The notes under the pieces are model-generated. The model had not been told where the DNA came from and searched no databases. It was given only the letters and a program-made list of their open reading frames with translations. The position numbers and the translations under genes are program-made. Positions 1 to 8,604 of a DNA stretch of 19,014 nucleotides are shown piece by piece. Every line of letters starts with the position of its first letter. Position 1 is the first letter of the stretch. The DNA is from an uncultured bacterium (GTDB lineage: Bacteria > Bacillota > Clostridia > Oscillospirales > Oscillospiraceae). The stretch is from NCBI GenBank assembly GCA_905214155.1, contig CAJMLC010000014.1:1-19014 (forward strand). The letters run 5' to 3'.

Positions 1-628
<628 letters not shown>

Positions 629-701
629 TGTTCCCTTTCTCCTTTCAGGGAATCGTACCCGAGACAACAAGCTCGGTGCTTTTTCATTCACTTGGGCTGC
701 G

Positions 702-736
702 CCGCATAATTTGGCGAAATTCGTCAAATTATGCGG
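702..736. repeat. 35-bp near-perfect palindrome between clpP and clpX
   Basis: The 17-base arms 702-718 and 720-736 are complementary around the single centre base 719, with one mismatch (714/724). The outer arms read CCGCATAATTTG and CAAATTATGCGG and the core is CGAAATTCG. It begins 10 nt downstream of the clpP stop and lies in the transcribed gap before clpX. No T-run follows on the minus strand, so it does not look like a standard terminator. It could be an operator, an RNA processing or stability hairpin, or an attenuator. Function is not known. Confidence 0.85.
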
Positions 737-745
737 TCGTTGCCC

Positions 746-1327
746 TTATCTCTTATCGATGACCTTGTCGATCAGGCCGTAGGCCACGGCCTCCTCGGCG
801 GTCATGAAGTTGTCGCGCTCGCACGCGGCGGTGATCTCCTCGACGCTCCGGCCGGTGTTGTCCGCCAGAATGGCGTTCAAGCGCTTTTTGATGACCTCCA
901 GCCGTTTCAGGTGGATGGCCATATCGGTGATTTGGCCCTGCGTCCCGGCGGACGGCTGATGGATCATGATCTCCGCGTTCGGCAGCGCGAGGCGCTTGCC
1001 CTTCGTGCCGGATGACAGCAAAAACGCGCCCATCGAGGCCGCCATGCCCACGCAGATCGTGGACACGTCGCACTTGATATACTGCATCGTGTCATAGATG
1101 GCCATGCCGTCGGTGACGGAGCCGCCCGGCGAGTTGATGTAGAACTGGATGTCCTTATCGGGGTCCTGCGCCTCGAGATAGAGCAGCTGCGCGACGATCA
1201 GGCTCGCCGTCGTGGAGTTGACCTCTTCGGACAGGATGATGATGCGGTCGTTGAGCAGGCGCGAGAAAATATCGTAAGACCGCTCGCCGCGGCTCGTCTG
1301 CTCGACAACATAGGGAACTAAACTCAT
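746..1327 (-). CDS. clpP: ATP-dependent Clp protease proteolytic subunit ClpP
   Basis: Serine peptidase (MEROPS S14) that forms the double-heptamer chamber of ClpXP and degrades unfolded proteins in the cytoplasm. It has 193 residues, normal for the family. The triad residues are visible: Ser98 in GMAASMGAF, His123 in MIHQPSAG and Asp172 in the ERDNFMTAEEA segment. The N-terminal MSLVPYVVEQTSRGER and the GGSVTDGMAIYDTM segment are also typical. The ATG at 1327 has an AGGAG ribosome site in the preceding 16 bases. It sits between tig (74 nt upstream) and clpX (117 nt downstream), the arrangement widespread in bacteria. It probably shares the tig transcript; no clear separate promoter was seen in the 74-nt gap. 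Confidence 0.98.
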   Translation of the reverse strand: MSLVPYVVEQTSRGERSYDIFSRLLNDRIIILSEEVNSTTASLIVAQLLYLEAQDPDKDIQFYINSPGGSVTDGMAIYDTMQYIKCDVSTICVGMAASMGAFLLSSGTKGKRLALPNAEIMIHQPSAGTQGQITDMAIHLKRLEVIKKRLNAILADNTGRSVEEITAACERDNFMTAEEAVAYGLIDKVIDKR

Positions 1328-1401
1328 AGAAATTCTCCTTTCCTCGGCGTCTTGCCAAATGGCAGGGCCGCCAATGCAATCCTAACCGGGCAGGCGGAGA
1401 A

Positions 1402-2769
1402 TTATTCCTTTTCTGCCTCAGCTTCTGCGGCGGGCGCTTCCTCTGCGGGGGCCTCGGCCGCCTTTTTCTTCGTGGTCTTCTTGGCGGGCTTTTCTTCGAC
1501 AGCCTTCGCGTTCTCGGCGATGAACTTCGCGGCCTTGCGGGTCTTCAGCTCTTCGCGGACAGAGTCGGCGCTGACGGCGGCCTTGACCTTCTCCAGCTCC
1601 ATCTGGTACTGGTCGGCCATCTTCTTCAGCTCTTCCTCGACCTCTTCGTCGAGCACTTCGATCTTCTCCGCCTCGGCGACGGCCTCGAGCAGCAGGCTCG
1701 TGCGGACGGTCTGCTCCGCCATCGGGCGCAGCGACTGGCGCAGGCCGTCGACATTGCCGCCCATCATCTTGGCGTAGTCTTCCATCTTCATGCCCTGCAT
1801 CTGCAGCTGATAGCCGAACTGCTCCATCTGACGGTCGATCTGCTCGTCGATCATGCAGGCCGGGATCTCGACGGTCATGTTCTTCGCGGCGGCGTCGACA
1901 GCGGTGTCTTCGAACGCGCGGTCAGACTCTTCCTGGCGGGTCTTGGTCAGGCGGGCCTTGATGTCCTTCTTCAGGTCGGCCAGCGTGTCAAATTCGGAAA
2001 CGTCCTTTGCAAACTCGTCGTCCAGCTCGGGCTTGATGGTCTCCTTGACCTCGTGGACCTTGCACTGGAAGGTCGCGGCCTTGCCGGCCAGCTCCTTGGA
2101 GTTGTAGTCCTCGGGGAACGTGACCTCGACGGCCTTCTCGTCGCCGGCCTTCGTGCCGACGAGCTGATCCTCGAAGCCGGGGATGAACGCGCCGGTGCCG
2201 AGGTGGAGGTTGTACTTCTCCGCCTTGCCGCCCTCAAACGCCTTGCCGTCGACAAAGCCCTCGAAGTCGATGACAACGGTGTCGCCGTTCTTCGCTTCGC
2301 GCTCGACGGTCTCGATGCGGGAGTTGCGCTCGGCCATACGGTTCAGCTCGGCGTCGACGTCGGCCTTACCGACGGACACGGCCTTCTTCGCGACCTCGAT
2401 GCCCTTGTATTCGCCGAGGGTGACCTCGGGATAGAGCGCGGTGGAAACGGTCAGGGCGACGTTGCCCTCTTCCGTGGTGTCCATATCGACAACAGACGGC
2501 GCGCCGACGGCCTTCAGGCCCTGCTCGGTGACGGCCTTCTCATAGATCTCCGGGAAAATTTCGTTGACAGCATCTTCATAGAACACCGTGGGGCCGTACA
2601 TGCTCTCGACCATTTTCCGCGGAGCCTTGCCCTTGCGGAAGCCAGGGATCATGATGTTCTTGCGGCACTTGGCATACGCCTTGTTCAGGGCCACTTCAAA
2701 CTCCGCCTTTTCGATCTCGATGGCGATCTTGGCATTACCGTTTTCTTTTTCTACGCTCTTGACATTCAT
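1402..2769 (-). CDS. tig: Trigger factor, ribosome-associated chaperone and prolyl isomerase
   Basis: Trigger factor binds at the ribosomal exit tunnel and shields nascent chains. At 455 residues it is slightly longer than usual. The N-terminal ribosome-binding domain (about 1-145) carries the signature GFRKGKAP at 43-50. An FKBP-type domain spans about 161-243, including GDTVVIDFEGFVDGKAFEGG and GTGAFIPGFEDQLVG. A helical C-terminal chaperone domain follows to about 420. The last 35 or so residues form an Ala/Lys/Glu-rich low-complexity tail, probably disordered, that accounts for the extra length. The ATG at 2769 has AGGAGG 10 nt upstream. The gene heads the tig-clpP-clpX cluster and has its own probable promoter. 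Confidence 0.98.
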   Translation of the reverse strand: MNVKSVEKENGNAKIAIEIEKAEFEVALNKAYAKCRKNIMIPGFRKGKAPRKMVESMYGPTVFYEDAVNEIFPEIYEKAVTEQGLKAVGAPSVVDMDTTEEGNVALTVSTALYPEVTLGEYKGIEVAKKAVSVGKADVDAELNRMAERNSRIETVEREAKNGDTVVIDFEGFVDGKAFEGGKAEKYNLHLGTGAFIPGFEDQLVGTKAGDEKAVEVTFPEDYNSKELAGKAATFQCKVHEVKETIKPELDDEFAKDVSEFDTLADLKKDIKARLTKTRQEESDRAFEDTAVDAAAKNMTVEIPACMIDEQIDRQMEQFGYQLQMQGMKMEDYAKMMGGNVDGLRQSLRPMAEQTVRTSLLLEAVAEAEKIEVLDEEVEEELKKMADQYQMELEKVKAAVSADSVREELKTRKAAKFIAENAKAVEEKPAKKTTKKKAAEAPAEEAPAAEAEAEKE

Positions 2770-2838
2770 GTTGGTTTTTCCTCCTATGCGGTGCGGCCGC
2801 GGGGCCGTATTTCACCCAAGTAAATTTGAATCCGATTT

Positions 2839-2867
2839 ATTCTATCAGACTTTTCACAAGATTTCCA
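2839..2867 (-). promoter_or_regulatory. Probable promoter of tig
   Basis: On the minus strand an extended -10, TGA-TAGAAT (2847-2839), has a weak -35 TGGAAA (2867-2862) 17 nt upstream. The expected transcription start is about 60 nt before the tig ATG. The -35 is only 4/6 to consensus; the TGn extension supports the call. Recognised by eye only. Confidence 0.6.
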
Positions 2868-2887
2868 CTCTTTTTTCCGGAAATCTT
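2858..2887. repeat. Hairpin: 9-bp inverted repeat overlapping the tig promoter
   Basis: AAGATTTCC (2858-2866) and GGAAATCTT (2879-2887) are exact complements separated by 12 nt containing a run of six T on the plus strand. It lies downstream of the metallophosphoesterase stop and overlaps the -35 of tig. No U-run follows it on the minus strand, so a terminator role for the upstream operon is weak. An operator for tig is an alternative. Confidence 0.55.
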
Positions 2888-2920
2888 ATGTTTTACAAAA
2901 AATTCAGAAGTTTCCTGCCC

Positions 2921-3610
2921 TCAATCGAGGATCTTCACGGGCTTGAAGTTGACATAATCCGCAGAAACCAGCCGGAACTCGATCCCGTGCCAGTCCCCCT
3001 GCAGCGCCAGCCGGTGGCTCTCGGCGTGGAGATGGCCGTAATAGCAGCGGCGCACGCCGTAGCGCTCGAGCAGCTCCAGAATCTCCGGGCACTCGTAGCC
3101 CTGATAGCGCGGCGGATAGTGCAGAAAGCAGAGCTTCTCCCGCTTGCCCGCCGCCTTCAGCGACGTCTCCAGCCGCCCGAGCTCCCGCCGGAAGACCTTT
3201 TCGTCATGCGTACCGCCTTTGTCCTCCTCGTAGAACCAGCCGCGCGTCCCGCAGAGCGCCACGTCACCATAAAAGTGGCAGTTGTTGTGCAGGATCTCCA
3301 TGTCGGAAAATCCCTGCTCCGCGCAGAATTTATAGAATTTCGCCGCCGTCGTCCACCAGTAGTCGTGGTTCCCCTTCAGCAGGATCTTCCGGCCCGGAAT
3401 GGCGCTGATGAACGCGAAGTCCTCCTTCGCCTGCTCGATGCCGAGCGCCCAGCTCAGATCCCCCGGCAGGACGGTCGTGTCCTCCGGCCCGATGACGGCC
3501 AGCCCCGCGCGCAGCTTGTCCATATACCCTTCCCATCGTCCGCCGAACACGTCCATCGGCTTGTCCGCGCCGAGGCTGAGATGCAGATCCGCGATCACAT
3601 AAAGCGCCAT
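2921..3610 (-). CDS. Calcineurin-like metallophosphoesterase
   Basis: A 229-residue cytoplasmic hydrolase of the Metallophos fold; the substrate cannot be told from sequence. The metal-binding motifs occur in order: DLH (8-10), GD (50-51, in LPGDLSWALG), GNHD (80-83), His164 in FLHYPP and GHLH (192-195). No signal peptide or membrane segment is seen. The ATG directly abuts the thrC stop (TAA then ATG, no spacer), so it is the last gene of the lepB-led run and probably translationally coupled to thrC. It could act on a phosphoester metabolite, nucleic acid or protein. No functional link to threonine synthesis can be inferred beyond co-transcription. Confidence 0.9.
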   Translation of the reverse strand: MALYVIADLHLSLGADKPMDVFGGRWEGYMDKLRAGLAVIGPEDTTVLPGDLSWALGIEQAKEDFAFISAIPGRKILLKGNHDYWWTTAAKFYKFCAEQGFSDMEILHNNCHFYGDVALCGTRGWFYEEDKGGTHDEKVFRRELGRLETSLKAAGKREKLCFLHYPPRYQGYECPEILELLERYGVRRCYYGHLHAESHRLALQGDWHGIEFRLVSADYVNFKPVKILD

Positions 3611-5095
3611 TTACTGCAAAAACTCCGTCACGACGGCGCGCATCGCACCCTTGTCCACGACCTCGCCGAAACGCACCTGCTTCCCGGCCAGACCGGCCAG
3701 CGGTGCGGGCGCGGGCCGCCCGGACGCCTCGGCGAGCTGACCGATGATGGCCGTCCCCTCGCGGAGCGCCTCGCAGCCGAGCGCGTGCAGCACGCTCGCG
3801 CAGAACTTGAACGGGCTTGCCGTCGATGCGACGATCATCGGCGTGCCGCTGCCGTCTGCCCTGCGGAACTGCTCCGCCACGCGGTAGGCCACAGCCGTGT
3901 GCGTGTCAAGCAGATAGCCGCTGCGCTTGTATTCTTCGCCGATCATCGCCTCGGTCCCCGCGTCGTCGCAGAAGCCGCAGGCGAACACGGACTGGATGGC
4001 ATTTCGGATCTCGTCAGGCACGGTATACCGTCCCGTCTCGGCCAGCTGCGCCATATAGCCGCGCACCGCCTCGTCCGAGCCGGACAGCAGATAGAGCAGC
4101 CGCTCGAGGTTCGACGAAATGAGGATGTCCATCGACGGCGAAGCCGTCTGATAGAACGGCCGGTTGCGGTCATACGTGCCGGTCGTGAGGAAATCGGTCA
4201 GGACGTTGTTCGCGTTCGACGCGCACACCAGCCGCCGGATGGGCACGCCCATGCAGCGGGCATAGTAGGCCGCGAGGATGTTGCCGAAGTTGCCGGTCGG
4301 CACGCAGACGTCCACTTCCTCGCCCATCACGATCTGCTCCGCCGTGACCAGGTCGCAGTACGCCGACACATAATAGACGATCTGCGGCAGGACGCGGCCC
4401 CAGTTGATCGAGTTGGCCGACGAGAGGAAATAGCCGCGCGCGGCCAGCTCCTCGCGGAGCGAAACGTCGGAGAACAGCGTCTTCACGCCCGTCTGCGCGT
4501 CGTCAAAGTTGCCGCGCACCGCGCACACGCCGACGTTGCTGCCCTCCTGCGTGGCCATCTGCAGTTTCTGAATGTCCGAAACGCCGCCGTCCGGATAGAA
4601 TACCAGAATCTTTGTGTGCTCCACATCGCGGAAGCCTTCGAGCGCCGCCTTGCCCGTGTCGCCGGACGTCGCAACGAGGATGCAGACCGTCTTCCGCTCG
4701 CCGGTCTTGCGCAGGCTCGCCGTCAGCAGATACGGCAGCATCTGCAGCGCCATGTCCTTGAACGCGCACGTCGGCCCGTGCCAGAGCTCCATCACGTATA
4801 CGCCGTCCTCCGTCTTCACAACAGGCGCGGCCGCCGGGGTGTCAAACTTTGCGGGGCCATACGCCTTTTCCGCGAAGCCCAGCAGCTCCTCCTGCGAAAA
4901 ATCATCGAGATAGAGGCCCATGATGTGCGCGGCCCGCTCCAGATAGGAGCAGCGCGTCAGCTCCGTCAGATCCTCACGGCTCAGCTGCGGGATCTCCGAC
5001 GGCAGAAACAGCCCGCCCTCACGGCTGAGGCCCTGCACAATGGCCTGCGCCGCCGTATACCGCAGCGACGCATCTCGGGTACTTACATAATACAT
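3611..5095 (-). CDS. thrC: Threonine synthase (PLP-dependent)
   Basis: Converts O-phospho-L-homoserine to L-threonine plus phosphate, the last step of threonine synthesis. The product has 494 residues, the long form of the enzyme. The N-terminal MYYVSTRDASLRYTAAQAI is typical. The PLP lysine is Lys113 in HGPTCAFKDMALQ. ATSGDTGKAALEGF and CVPTGNFGNILAAYYA are the phosphate/cofactor loops, and STASPFKFCASVLHAL is near the C-terminus. The frame stays open further upstream, but the ATG at 5095 gives the family-like N-terminus and has GGAGAAGG before it. The start overlaps the 3' end of the dipeptidase gene by 13 nt, implying coupling. No leader or attenuator is seen because the gene is internal to an operon. 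Confidence 0.96.
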   Translation of the reverse strand: MYYVSTRDASLRYTAAQAIVQGLSREGGLFLPSEIPQLSREDLTELTRCSYLERAAHIMGLYLDDFSQEELLGFAEKAYGPAKFDTPAAAPVVKTEDGVYVMELWHGPTCAFKDMALQMLPYLLTASLRKTGERKTVCILVATSGDTGKAALEGFRDVEHTKILVFYPDGGVSDIQKLQMATQEGSNVGVCAVRGNFDDAQTGVKTLFSDVSLREELAARGYFLSSANSINWGRVLPQIVYYVSAYCDLVTAEQIVMGEEVDVCVPTGNFGNILAAYYARCMGVPIRRLVCASNANNVLTDFLTTGTYDRNRPFYQTASPSMDILISSNLERLLYLLSGSDEAVRGYMAQLAETGRYTVPDEIRNAIQSVFACGFCDDAGTEAMIGEEYKRSGYLLDTHTAVAYRVAEQFRRADGSGTPMIVASTASPFKFCASVLHALGCEALREGTAIIGQLAEASGRPAPAPLAGLAGKQVRFGEVVDKGAMRAVVTEFLQ

Positions 5096-6015
5096 AACTT
5101 CACGACCTTCTCCAAGGATTGATAAAACAGGTTCCGGACGATCTGCTCGCCGAAGCCCCACTTTTCAAAATTTGTTTCCAGCAGCGCATAGTCGCGCAGC
5201 CCGTGCATCCCGTCCGGGAGCACGTCGCACCCATCCAGATCGCCGCCGAGGGCCAGATGCCCGTCGCCGTCCCGCTCTAAAAAGTGCTCGAGATGGCGGC
5301 GCACATCGTCCATTGACGCCTCGCCGGACTCGTTCAAAAACGGCGCGTAGAGGTTCAGCCCCGCCGTGCCGCCAAGATCGCAGATCGCGCGGAACTGCTC
5401 GTCCGTCAGATTGCGCACGTGGCCGCAGACAGCCTTCGCGTTGCTGTGGCTGGCCACGATCGGCTTCTCCGCGAGTTCGCAGATGTCCCAGAACGCCCGC
5501 TCCGAGCTGTGGCTCACATCGACGATGATCCCGGCCCGCTGCGCCCGCCGCACAAATTCACGGCCCTGCGCCGTCAATCCGCCGCCGGTCATGCAGGAGC
5601 CGGCGAGCGCATTCTCCGCGTTCCACACCGGCGCGATCATCCGCACGCCCTGCGCGGCCAGCTCCTCCAGCCGCCCCGGATCGCAGCCGAACGCCTCCGC
5701 ACCCTCGATCGAGAGCACCGCGCCCACACCGCCTTTCCGCAAAATGGCCGAAACGTCCGCCGAAGTCCGGCAGAGCGGAATGCTGTGTTTCCGGAGCTGC
5801 TCCGAAAAATAGGCCATCGCGGATGCAAAGCGTTCCTCGTCGGTCTGTTCGTTCTCGATCCAGACCGTGCAGAACGCGAAAAACTGGACGTAGGCCGGAA
5901 ACGCCGCCGCCTGTGCAAGGCTGACCTGCCCGCTGTTCTCCGCGAGCGATTCTCCCTTGCGCCAGAGCTCCACTGCGGTGTCGCAATGCCCATCCAGAAC
6001 CGGATATTTCGTCAA
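5083..6015 (-). CDS. Membrane dipeptidase-family (M19, renal dipeptidase-like) peptidase
   Basis: Zinc dipeptidase of MEROPS family M19, 310 residues. Predicted metal ligands are all present: His10 and Asp12 (DGHCDT), Glu104 (SIEGAEA), His169 (VDVSHSS), His190 (VASHSNA) and Asp259 (LGGDLDG). There is no signal peptide, so it is probably cytoplasmic despite the family name. The start is TTG at 6015, giving MTKYPVLDGHCD. GGAGG lies about 8 nt upstream, and an ATG at 6022 is in the wrong frame. The TTG overlaps the yraN stop (TTGA). Members cleave dipeptides, some with D-residues; a role in peptide or wall-fragment turnover is possible but unproven. It overlaps thrC by 13 nt. Confidence 0.92.
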   Translation of the reverse strand: MTKYPVLDGHCDTAVELWRKGESLAENSGQVSLAQAAAFPAYVQFFAFCTVWIENEQTDEERFASAMAYFSEQLRKHSIPLCRTSADVSAILRKGGVGAVLSIEGAEAFGCDPGRLEELAAQGVRMIAPVWNAENALAGSCMTGGGLTAQGREFVRRAQRAGIIVDVSHSSERAFWDICELAEKPIVASHSNAKAVCGHVRNLTDEQFRAICDLGGTAGLNLYAPFLNESGEASMDDVRRHLEHFLERDGDGHLALGGDLDGCDVLPDGMHGLRDYALLETNFEKWGFGEQIVRNLFYQSLEKVVKLCIM

Positions 6016-6374
6016 AACGCATCCTCCAGCTGCCGGATAACCGGCTGTTTCGTTGCCATGCCGTCCGGCGCGTAAATTTCGATCACGTCAAAGCGCGGCT
6101 GTAAGCGCGTCTCGTGGCCCTCGAGCCAGAGCAGCGCCGTCTGCCGCAGTCGTTCCTGCTTCCGCGCATCGACAAACTCGCGCGCCGCGCCGTGCTCCGC
6201 CGACTTGCGCAGCTTGACCTCTGCAAAGATCAGAAATCTCCGATCCTCCGCGATCACATCAATCTCGCCGAAGCGGCTGCGGTAATTGCAGGCCACGATG
6301 CGGCATCCGCGCCCGCGCAGATACTCGCAGGCCAGCGCCTCGCCCCACGGGCCGAGCAGGTCACGCCTTCTCAT
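6012..6374 (-). CDS. yraN: YraN/UPF0102-family protein with restriction-endonuclease-like fold
   Basis: A 120-residue protein of the UPF0102 family, whose biochemical function is not established. The family has a PD-(D/E)xK nuclease-like core, and the matching residues are visible here: GEIDVIAED (36-44) and FAEVKLRKS (50-58). The N-terminal GPWGEALACEYLRGRG helix and the late FDVIEIYAPDG are also typical. The gene overlaps rnhB by 14 nt at its start and the dipeptidase by 4 nt at its end. Placement directly after rnhB is common in bacteria and suggests a nucleic-acid role, but no activity should be assumed. Confidence 0.93.
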   Translation of the reverse strand: MRRRDLLGPWGEALACEYLRGRGCRIVACNYRSRFGEIDVIAEDRRFLIFAEVKLRKSAEHGAAREFVDARKQERLRQTALLWLEGHETRLQPRFDVIEIYAPDGMATKQPVIRQLEDAF

Positions 6375-6984
6375 AGAATTTTCTCAAAAATGTCTGTCGG
6401 TGCTCCTCGCACGGGCCGAACTCCGTCAGCGCGGCATAGTGCCGCTTCGTGCCGTAGCCCTTGTGGACGGCGAAGCCGTACTGCGGATACTTCGCGTCCA
6501 GCTCCTCCATCCAGCGGTCCCGCGTCACCTTCGCGAGGATCGACGCCGCCGCGATCGAGGCAGACAGTCCGTCGCCCTTCACGATCGTCCGCGTCGGGAT
6601 GCCAAGCCCCGGATCGCGGTTCCCATCGACGAGCGCCAGCTCCGGCTGCACCGCCAGCTGCGCCATCGCGCGGCGCATCGCAAGGAACGTCGCCTGCAGA
6701 ATATTGATCTCGTCGATCTCCTGATGACTCGCGAACGCAATGCCATAGGCCACGGCGTTCTCCACGATTACATCATATAATTCGCGCCGCCGCTTGTCCG
6801 TCAGCTTCTTCGAGTCATTCAGACCCTCGATCCGGCAGTCCGGCGGCAGGATCACCGCCGCCGCGCACACCGGCCCGGCCAGCGGCCCGCGCCCGGCTTC
6901 GTCGATCCCGCAGACCAACCCGTATCCGTCCGCGAATGCCGCGTGCTCATAGGCCCAGAGGTCGACTGCTTCTGTTTCTCTCAT
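6361..6984 (-). CDS. rnhB: Ribonuclease HII
   Basis: Cleaves the RNA strand of RNA:DNA hybrids and single ribonucleotides embedded in DNA. It has 207 residues, normal length. The catalytic acidic residues are apparent: Asp28 and Glu29 in CGIDEAGRGPLAGPV, Asp120 in ALVDGN and Asp138 in VKGDGLSASIAAASILAKV. HKGYGTKRHYAAL near the C-terminus is also family-typical. The ATG overlaps the rbgA stop as ATGA (6981-6984). rbgA followed by rnhB is a frequent gene pair in Firmicutes, consistent with the call. Confidence 0.97.
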   Translation of the reverse strand: MRETEAVDLWAYEHAAFADGYGLVCGIDEAGRGPLAGPVCAAAVILPPDCRIEGLNDSKKLTDKRRRELYDVIVENAVAYGIAFASHQEIDEINILQATFLAMRRAMAQLAVQPELALVDGNRDPGLGIPTRTIVKGDGLSASIAAASILAKVTRDRWMEELDAKYPQYGFAVHKGYGTKRHYAALTEFGPCEEHRQTFLRKFYEKA

Positions 6985-7859
6985 GCTTCCTCCAACATCT
7001 CCGGTGTCTCGAGCGTAAAGCGCCCGAGCTTGCAGCTGCGGTATTCGTCAAGCAGTACCTTCGCCATCCGCTCGGTGTCCACCTCGCCGCCGGAAATCAG
7101 AAATCCGCGCTTACGCCCTGCGGCCTCCACAAGGTCCCACGGGTCAAATTCCGCCGGGATCTCGATCTTATACCGCTCGCGGATCGCATCCGGATATTCC
7201 TTCGCCAGCAGCTCCATCAGGTGGAACGCCAGCGTCTCCGTATCGATCACATCATCCTTCACTGCGCCGGTGTAGGCCAGGCGCATGCCGACCTGCGGAT
7301 CCTCGAATTTCGGCCAGAGGATGCCCGGCGTGTCGAGCAGGAGCAGCCCCTGATCCACCGTGACCCACTGTTTGCCGCGCGTGACGCCGGGCCGGTTCTC
7401 GGCCTTCGCGCCCTTTCTCCCCGCGATCTGGTTGATGAAGGTCGACTTGCCGACATTCGGGATCCCGACCACCATCAGCTTCAGCGGCCGGCCCACCTGC
7501 CCTTTTTCGGCGTAGCGCGCCAGCTTCTCCGCCAGCAGCATCCGCACCGCCGGCGCAAATTGATTGATGCCCTTGCGGCTCTTGCAGTCCGTCTGGATGA
7601 CGGCCCAGCCCTTCCGCTTGAAATATTCGCTCCACCGCGCCACCATAGCCGGGTCCGCCATGTCGATGCGGTTGAGAATGATCATCCGCGGCTTGCTGCC
7701 GCAGATCGTGTCGATGTCCGGGTTCCGGCTCGAGATCGGGATACGCGCATCCAGAATCTCACATACAGCGTCGACCAATTTGAGGTCTTCCTCCATGATC
7801 CGCCGCGTCTTTGTCATGTGGCCGGGATACCACTGGATGTTCATGCTCTTTTCGTCCAT
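6981..7859 (-). CDS. rbgA: Ribosome biogenesis GTPase RbgA/YlqF
   Basis: Circularly permuted GTPase needed for late assembly of the 50S subunit. 292 residues. Motif order is G4 (NRID, 63-66), then G1 (GIPNVGKST, 132-140), G2 Thr160 in RPGVTRG and G3 (DTPG, 176-179), the permuted order of the YlqF/YawG family. The hallmark N-terminal IQWYPGHMTKTRR is present. The C-terminal part is the RNA-binding helical domain. The first ATG (7859) lies one base after the lepB stop; a second ATG five codons later (MNIQWYPG) would match the family N-terminus better, and neither has a strong ribosome site. The gene overlaps rnhB by 4 nt. Confidence 0.96.
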   Translation of the reverse strand: MDEKSMNIQWYPGHMTKTRRIMEEDLKLVDAVCEILDARIPISSRNPDIDTICGSKPRMIILNRIDMADPAMVARWSEYFKRKGWAVIQTDCKSRKGINQFAPAVRMLLAEKLARYAEKGQVGRPLKLMVVGIPNVGKSTFINQIAGRKGAKAENRPGVTRGKQWVTVDQGLLLLDTPGILWPKFEDPQVGMRLAYTGAVKDDVIDTETLAFHLMELLAKEYPDAIRERYKIEIPAEFDPWDLVEAAGRKRGFLISGGEVDTERMAKVLLDEYRSCKLGRFTLETPEMLEEA

Positions 7860-7860
7860 C

Positions 7861-8517
7861 TTACGACACCGCTCCGATCCGGCCCCATACCCGTCCGCCG
7901 GTGATGTTTCCCTGTTTGTCCGTCTGATTGCCCGGCACGATGATCAACAGCACCCGGCCCGAGATCTGGCTCTCCGGCACGCAGCCAACCGGCGCGAAGC
8001 GGCTGTCCGCCGACTCGTTCCGGTTGTCTCCCATCACAAATACGCTCCCCTCCGGTACTTCTACCGGGTAATCGAGCCCCATTCCGTATTCCAGATAGCT
8101 TTTATACGTCGGCTCGTTGACATAATCTTCTTTCAGTGCCGTGCCGTCCACATAGACGATGCCCTGCTCAAAATCGATGTCCACGGTCTGTCCGCCGGTG
8201 GCGATGACGCGCTTGACGATCGGCTTTTCAAAATAATCGACCTTGAGCACGACAATATCGCCCTGCTTCACGTCCCGGTATAAAAAGTTGCTCTCGAGCA
8301 CAAGATAGTCCTTGTCGACAAGCGTCGGATACATCGAGCTGCCGTCCACCGCAACGAGACGGAAGAAAAACGTAAACAGGATCGTCACGATCGCCAGCAG
8401 ATAGACCAGATCGTGCAGGAACGACATGGCCTCCCAGCCGCGCTCCGCTTTTGGGCTGGCCACCGCGTTCCCTTCCGTATTCTGTTCCGGCTGCAGATTT
8501 TCCTTTTGTTCATCCAT
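7861..8517 (-). CDS. lepB: Signal peptidase I
   Basis: Membrane serine protease (S26) that removes signal peptides of exported proteins. The product has 218 residues. A charged cytoplasmic N-terminus is followed by one membrane segment (about 36-56). The catalytic Ser61 is in GSSMYPTL, the general base Lys102 in PIVKRVIATGG, and box E is GDNRNESADSR (163-173). The frame stays open upstream to 8892, but that stretch is translated intergenic repeat. The ATG at 8517 is chosen because it follows a GGGGGGAT ribosome site and sits about 27 nt after a promoter start. First gene of the tight run continuing with rbgA one base later. It would process the surface protein encoded at 15689. Confidence 0.96.
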   Translation of the reverse strand: MDEQKENLQPEQNTEGNAVASPKAERGWEAMSFLHDLVYLLAIVTILFTFFFRLVAVDGSSMYPTLVDKDYLVLESNFLYRDVKQGDIVVLKVDYFEKPIVKRVIATGGQTVDIDFEQGIVYVDGTALKEDYVNEPTYKSYLEYGMGLDYPVEVPEGSVFVMGDNRNESADSRFAPVGCVPESQISGRVLLIIVPGNQTDKQGNITGGRVWGRIGAVS

Positions 8518-8550
8518 GGCTGATCCCCCCGGGTGGTCAAAGTTAGAAAT

Positions 8551-8556
8551 ATTATA
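8551..8556 (-). promoter_or_regulatory. Probable -10 of the lepB operon promoter
   Basis: The minus strand reads GTG-TATAAT-ATTTC, a perfect -10 box about 34 nt before the lepB ATG. The matching -35 position is a T-rich stretch with poor consensus. It probably drives lepB through the metallophosphoesterase gene, since no other promoter-sized gap occurs in that run. Confidence 0.55.
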
Positions 8557-8604
8557 CACGATTCGCCGCAATAAAAAAAGAGGCAAATCACATTTTTCCG
8601 TCCA

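Noticed and set aside
2588..5122. Long open frame on the plus strand across tig 5' end, the phosphoesterase and thrC (about 844 codons)
   Set aside because: Antisense to three genes with clear active-site motifs. The translation is Arg/His/Ala-rich and low in complexity, as expected of an antisense frame in GC-rich DNA.
5558..6022. ATG at 6022 as start of the dipeptidase
   Set aside because: It is in another frame and reads into an Arg/Gly-rich shadow. The TTG at 6015 keeps the DGHCDT metal motif and has the ribosome site.
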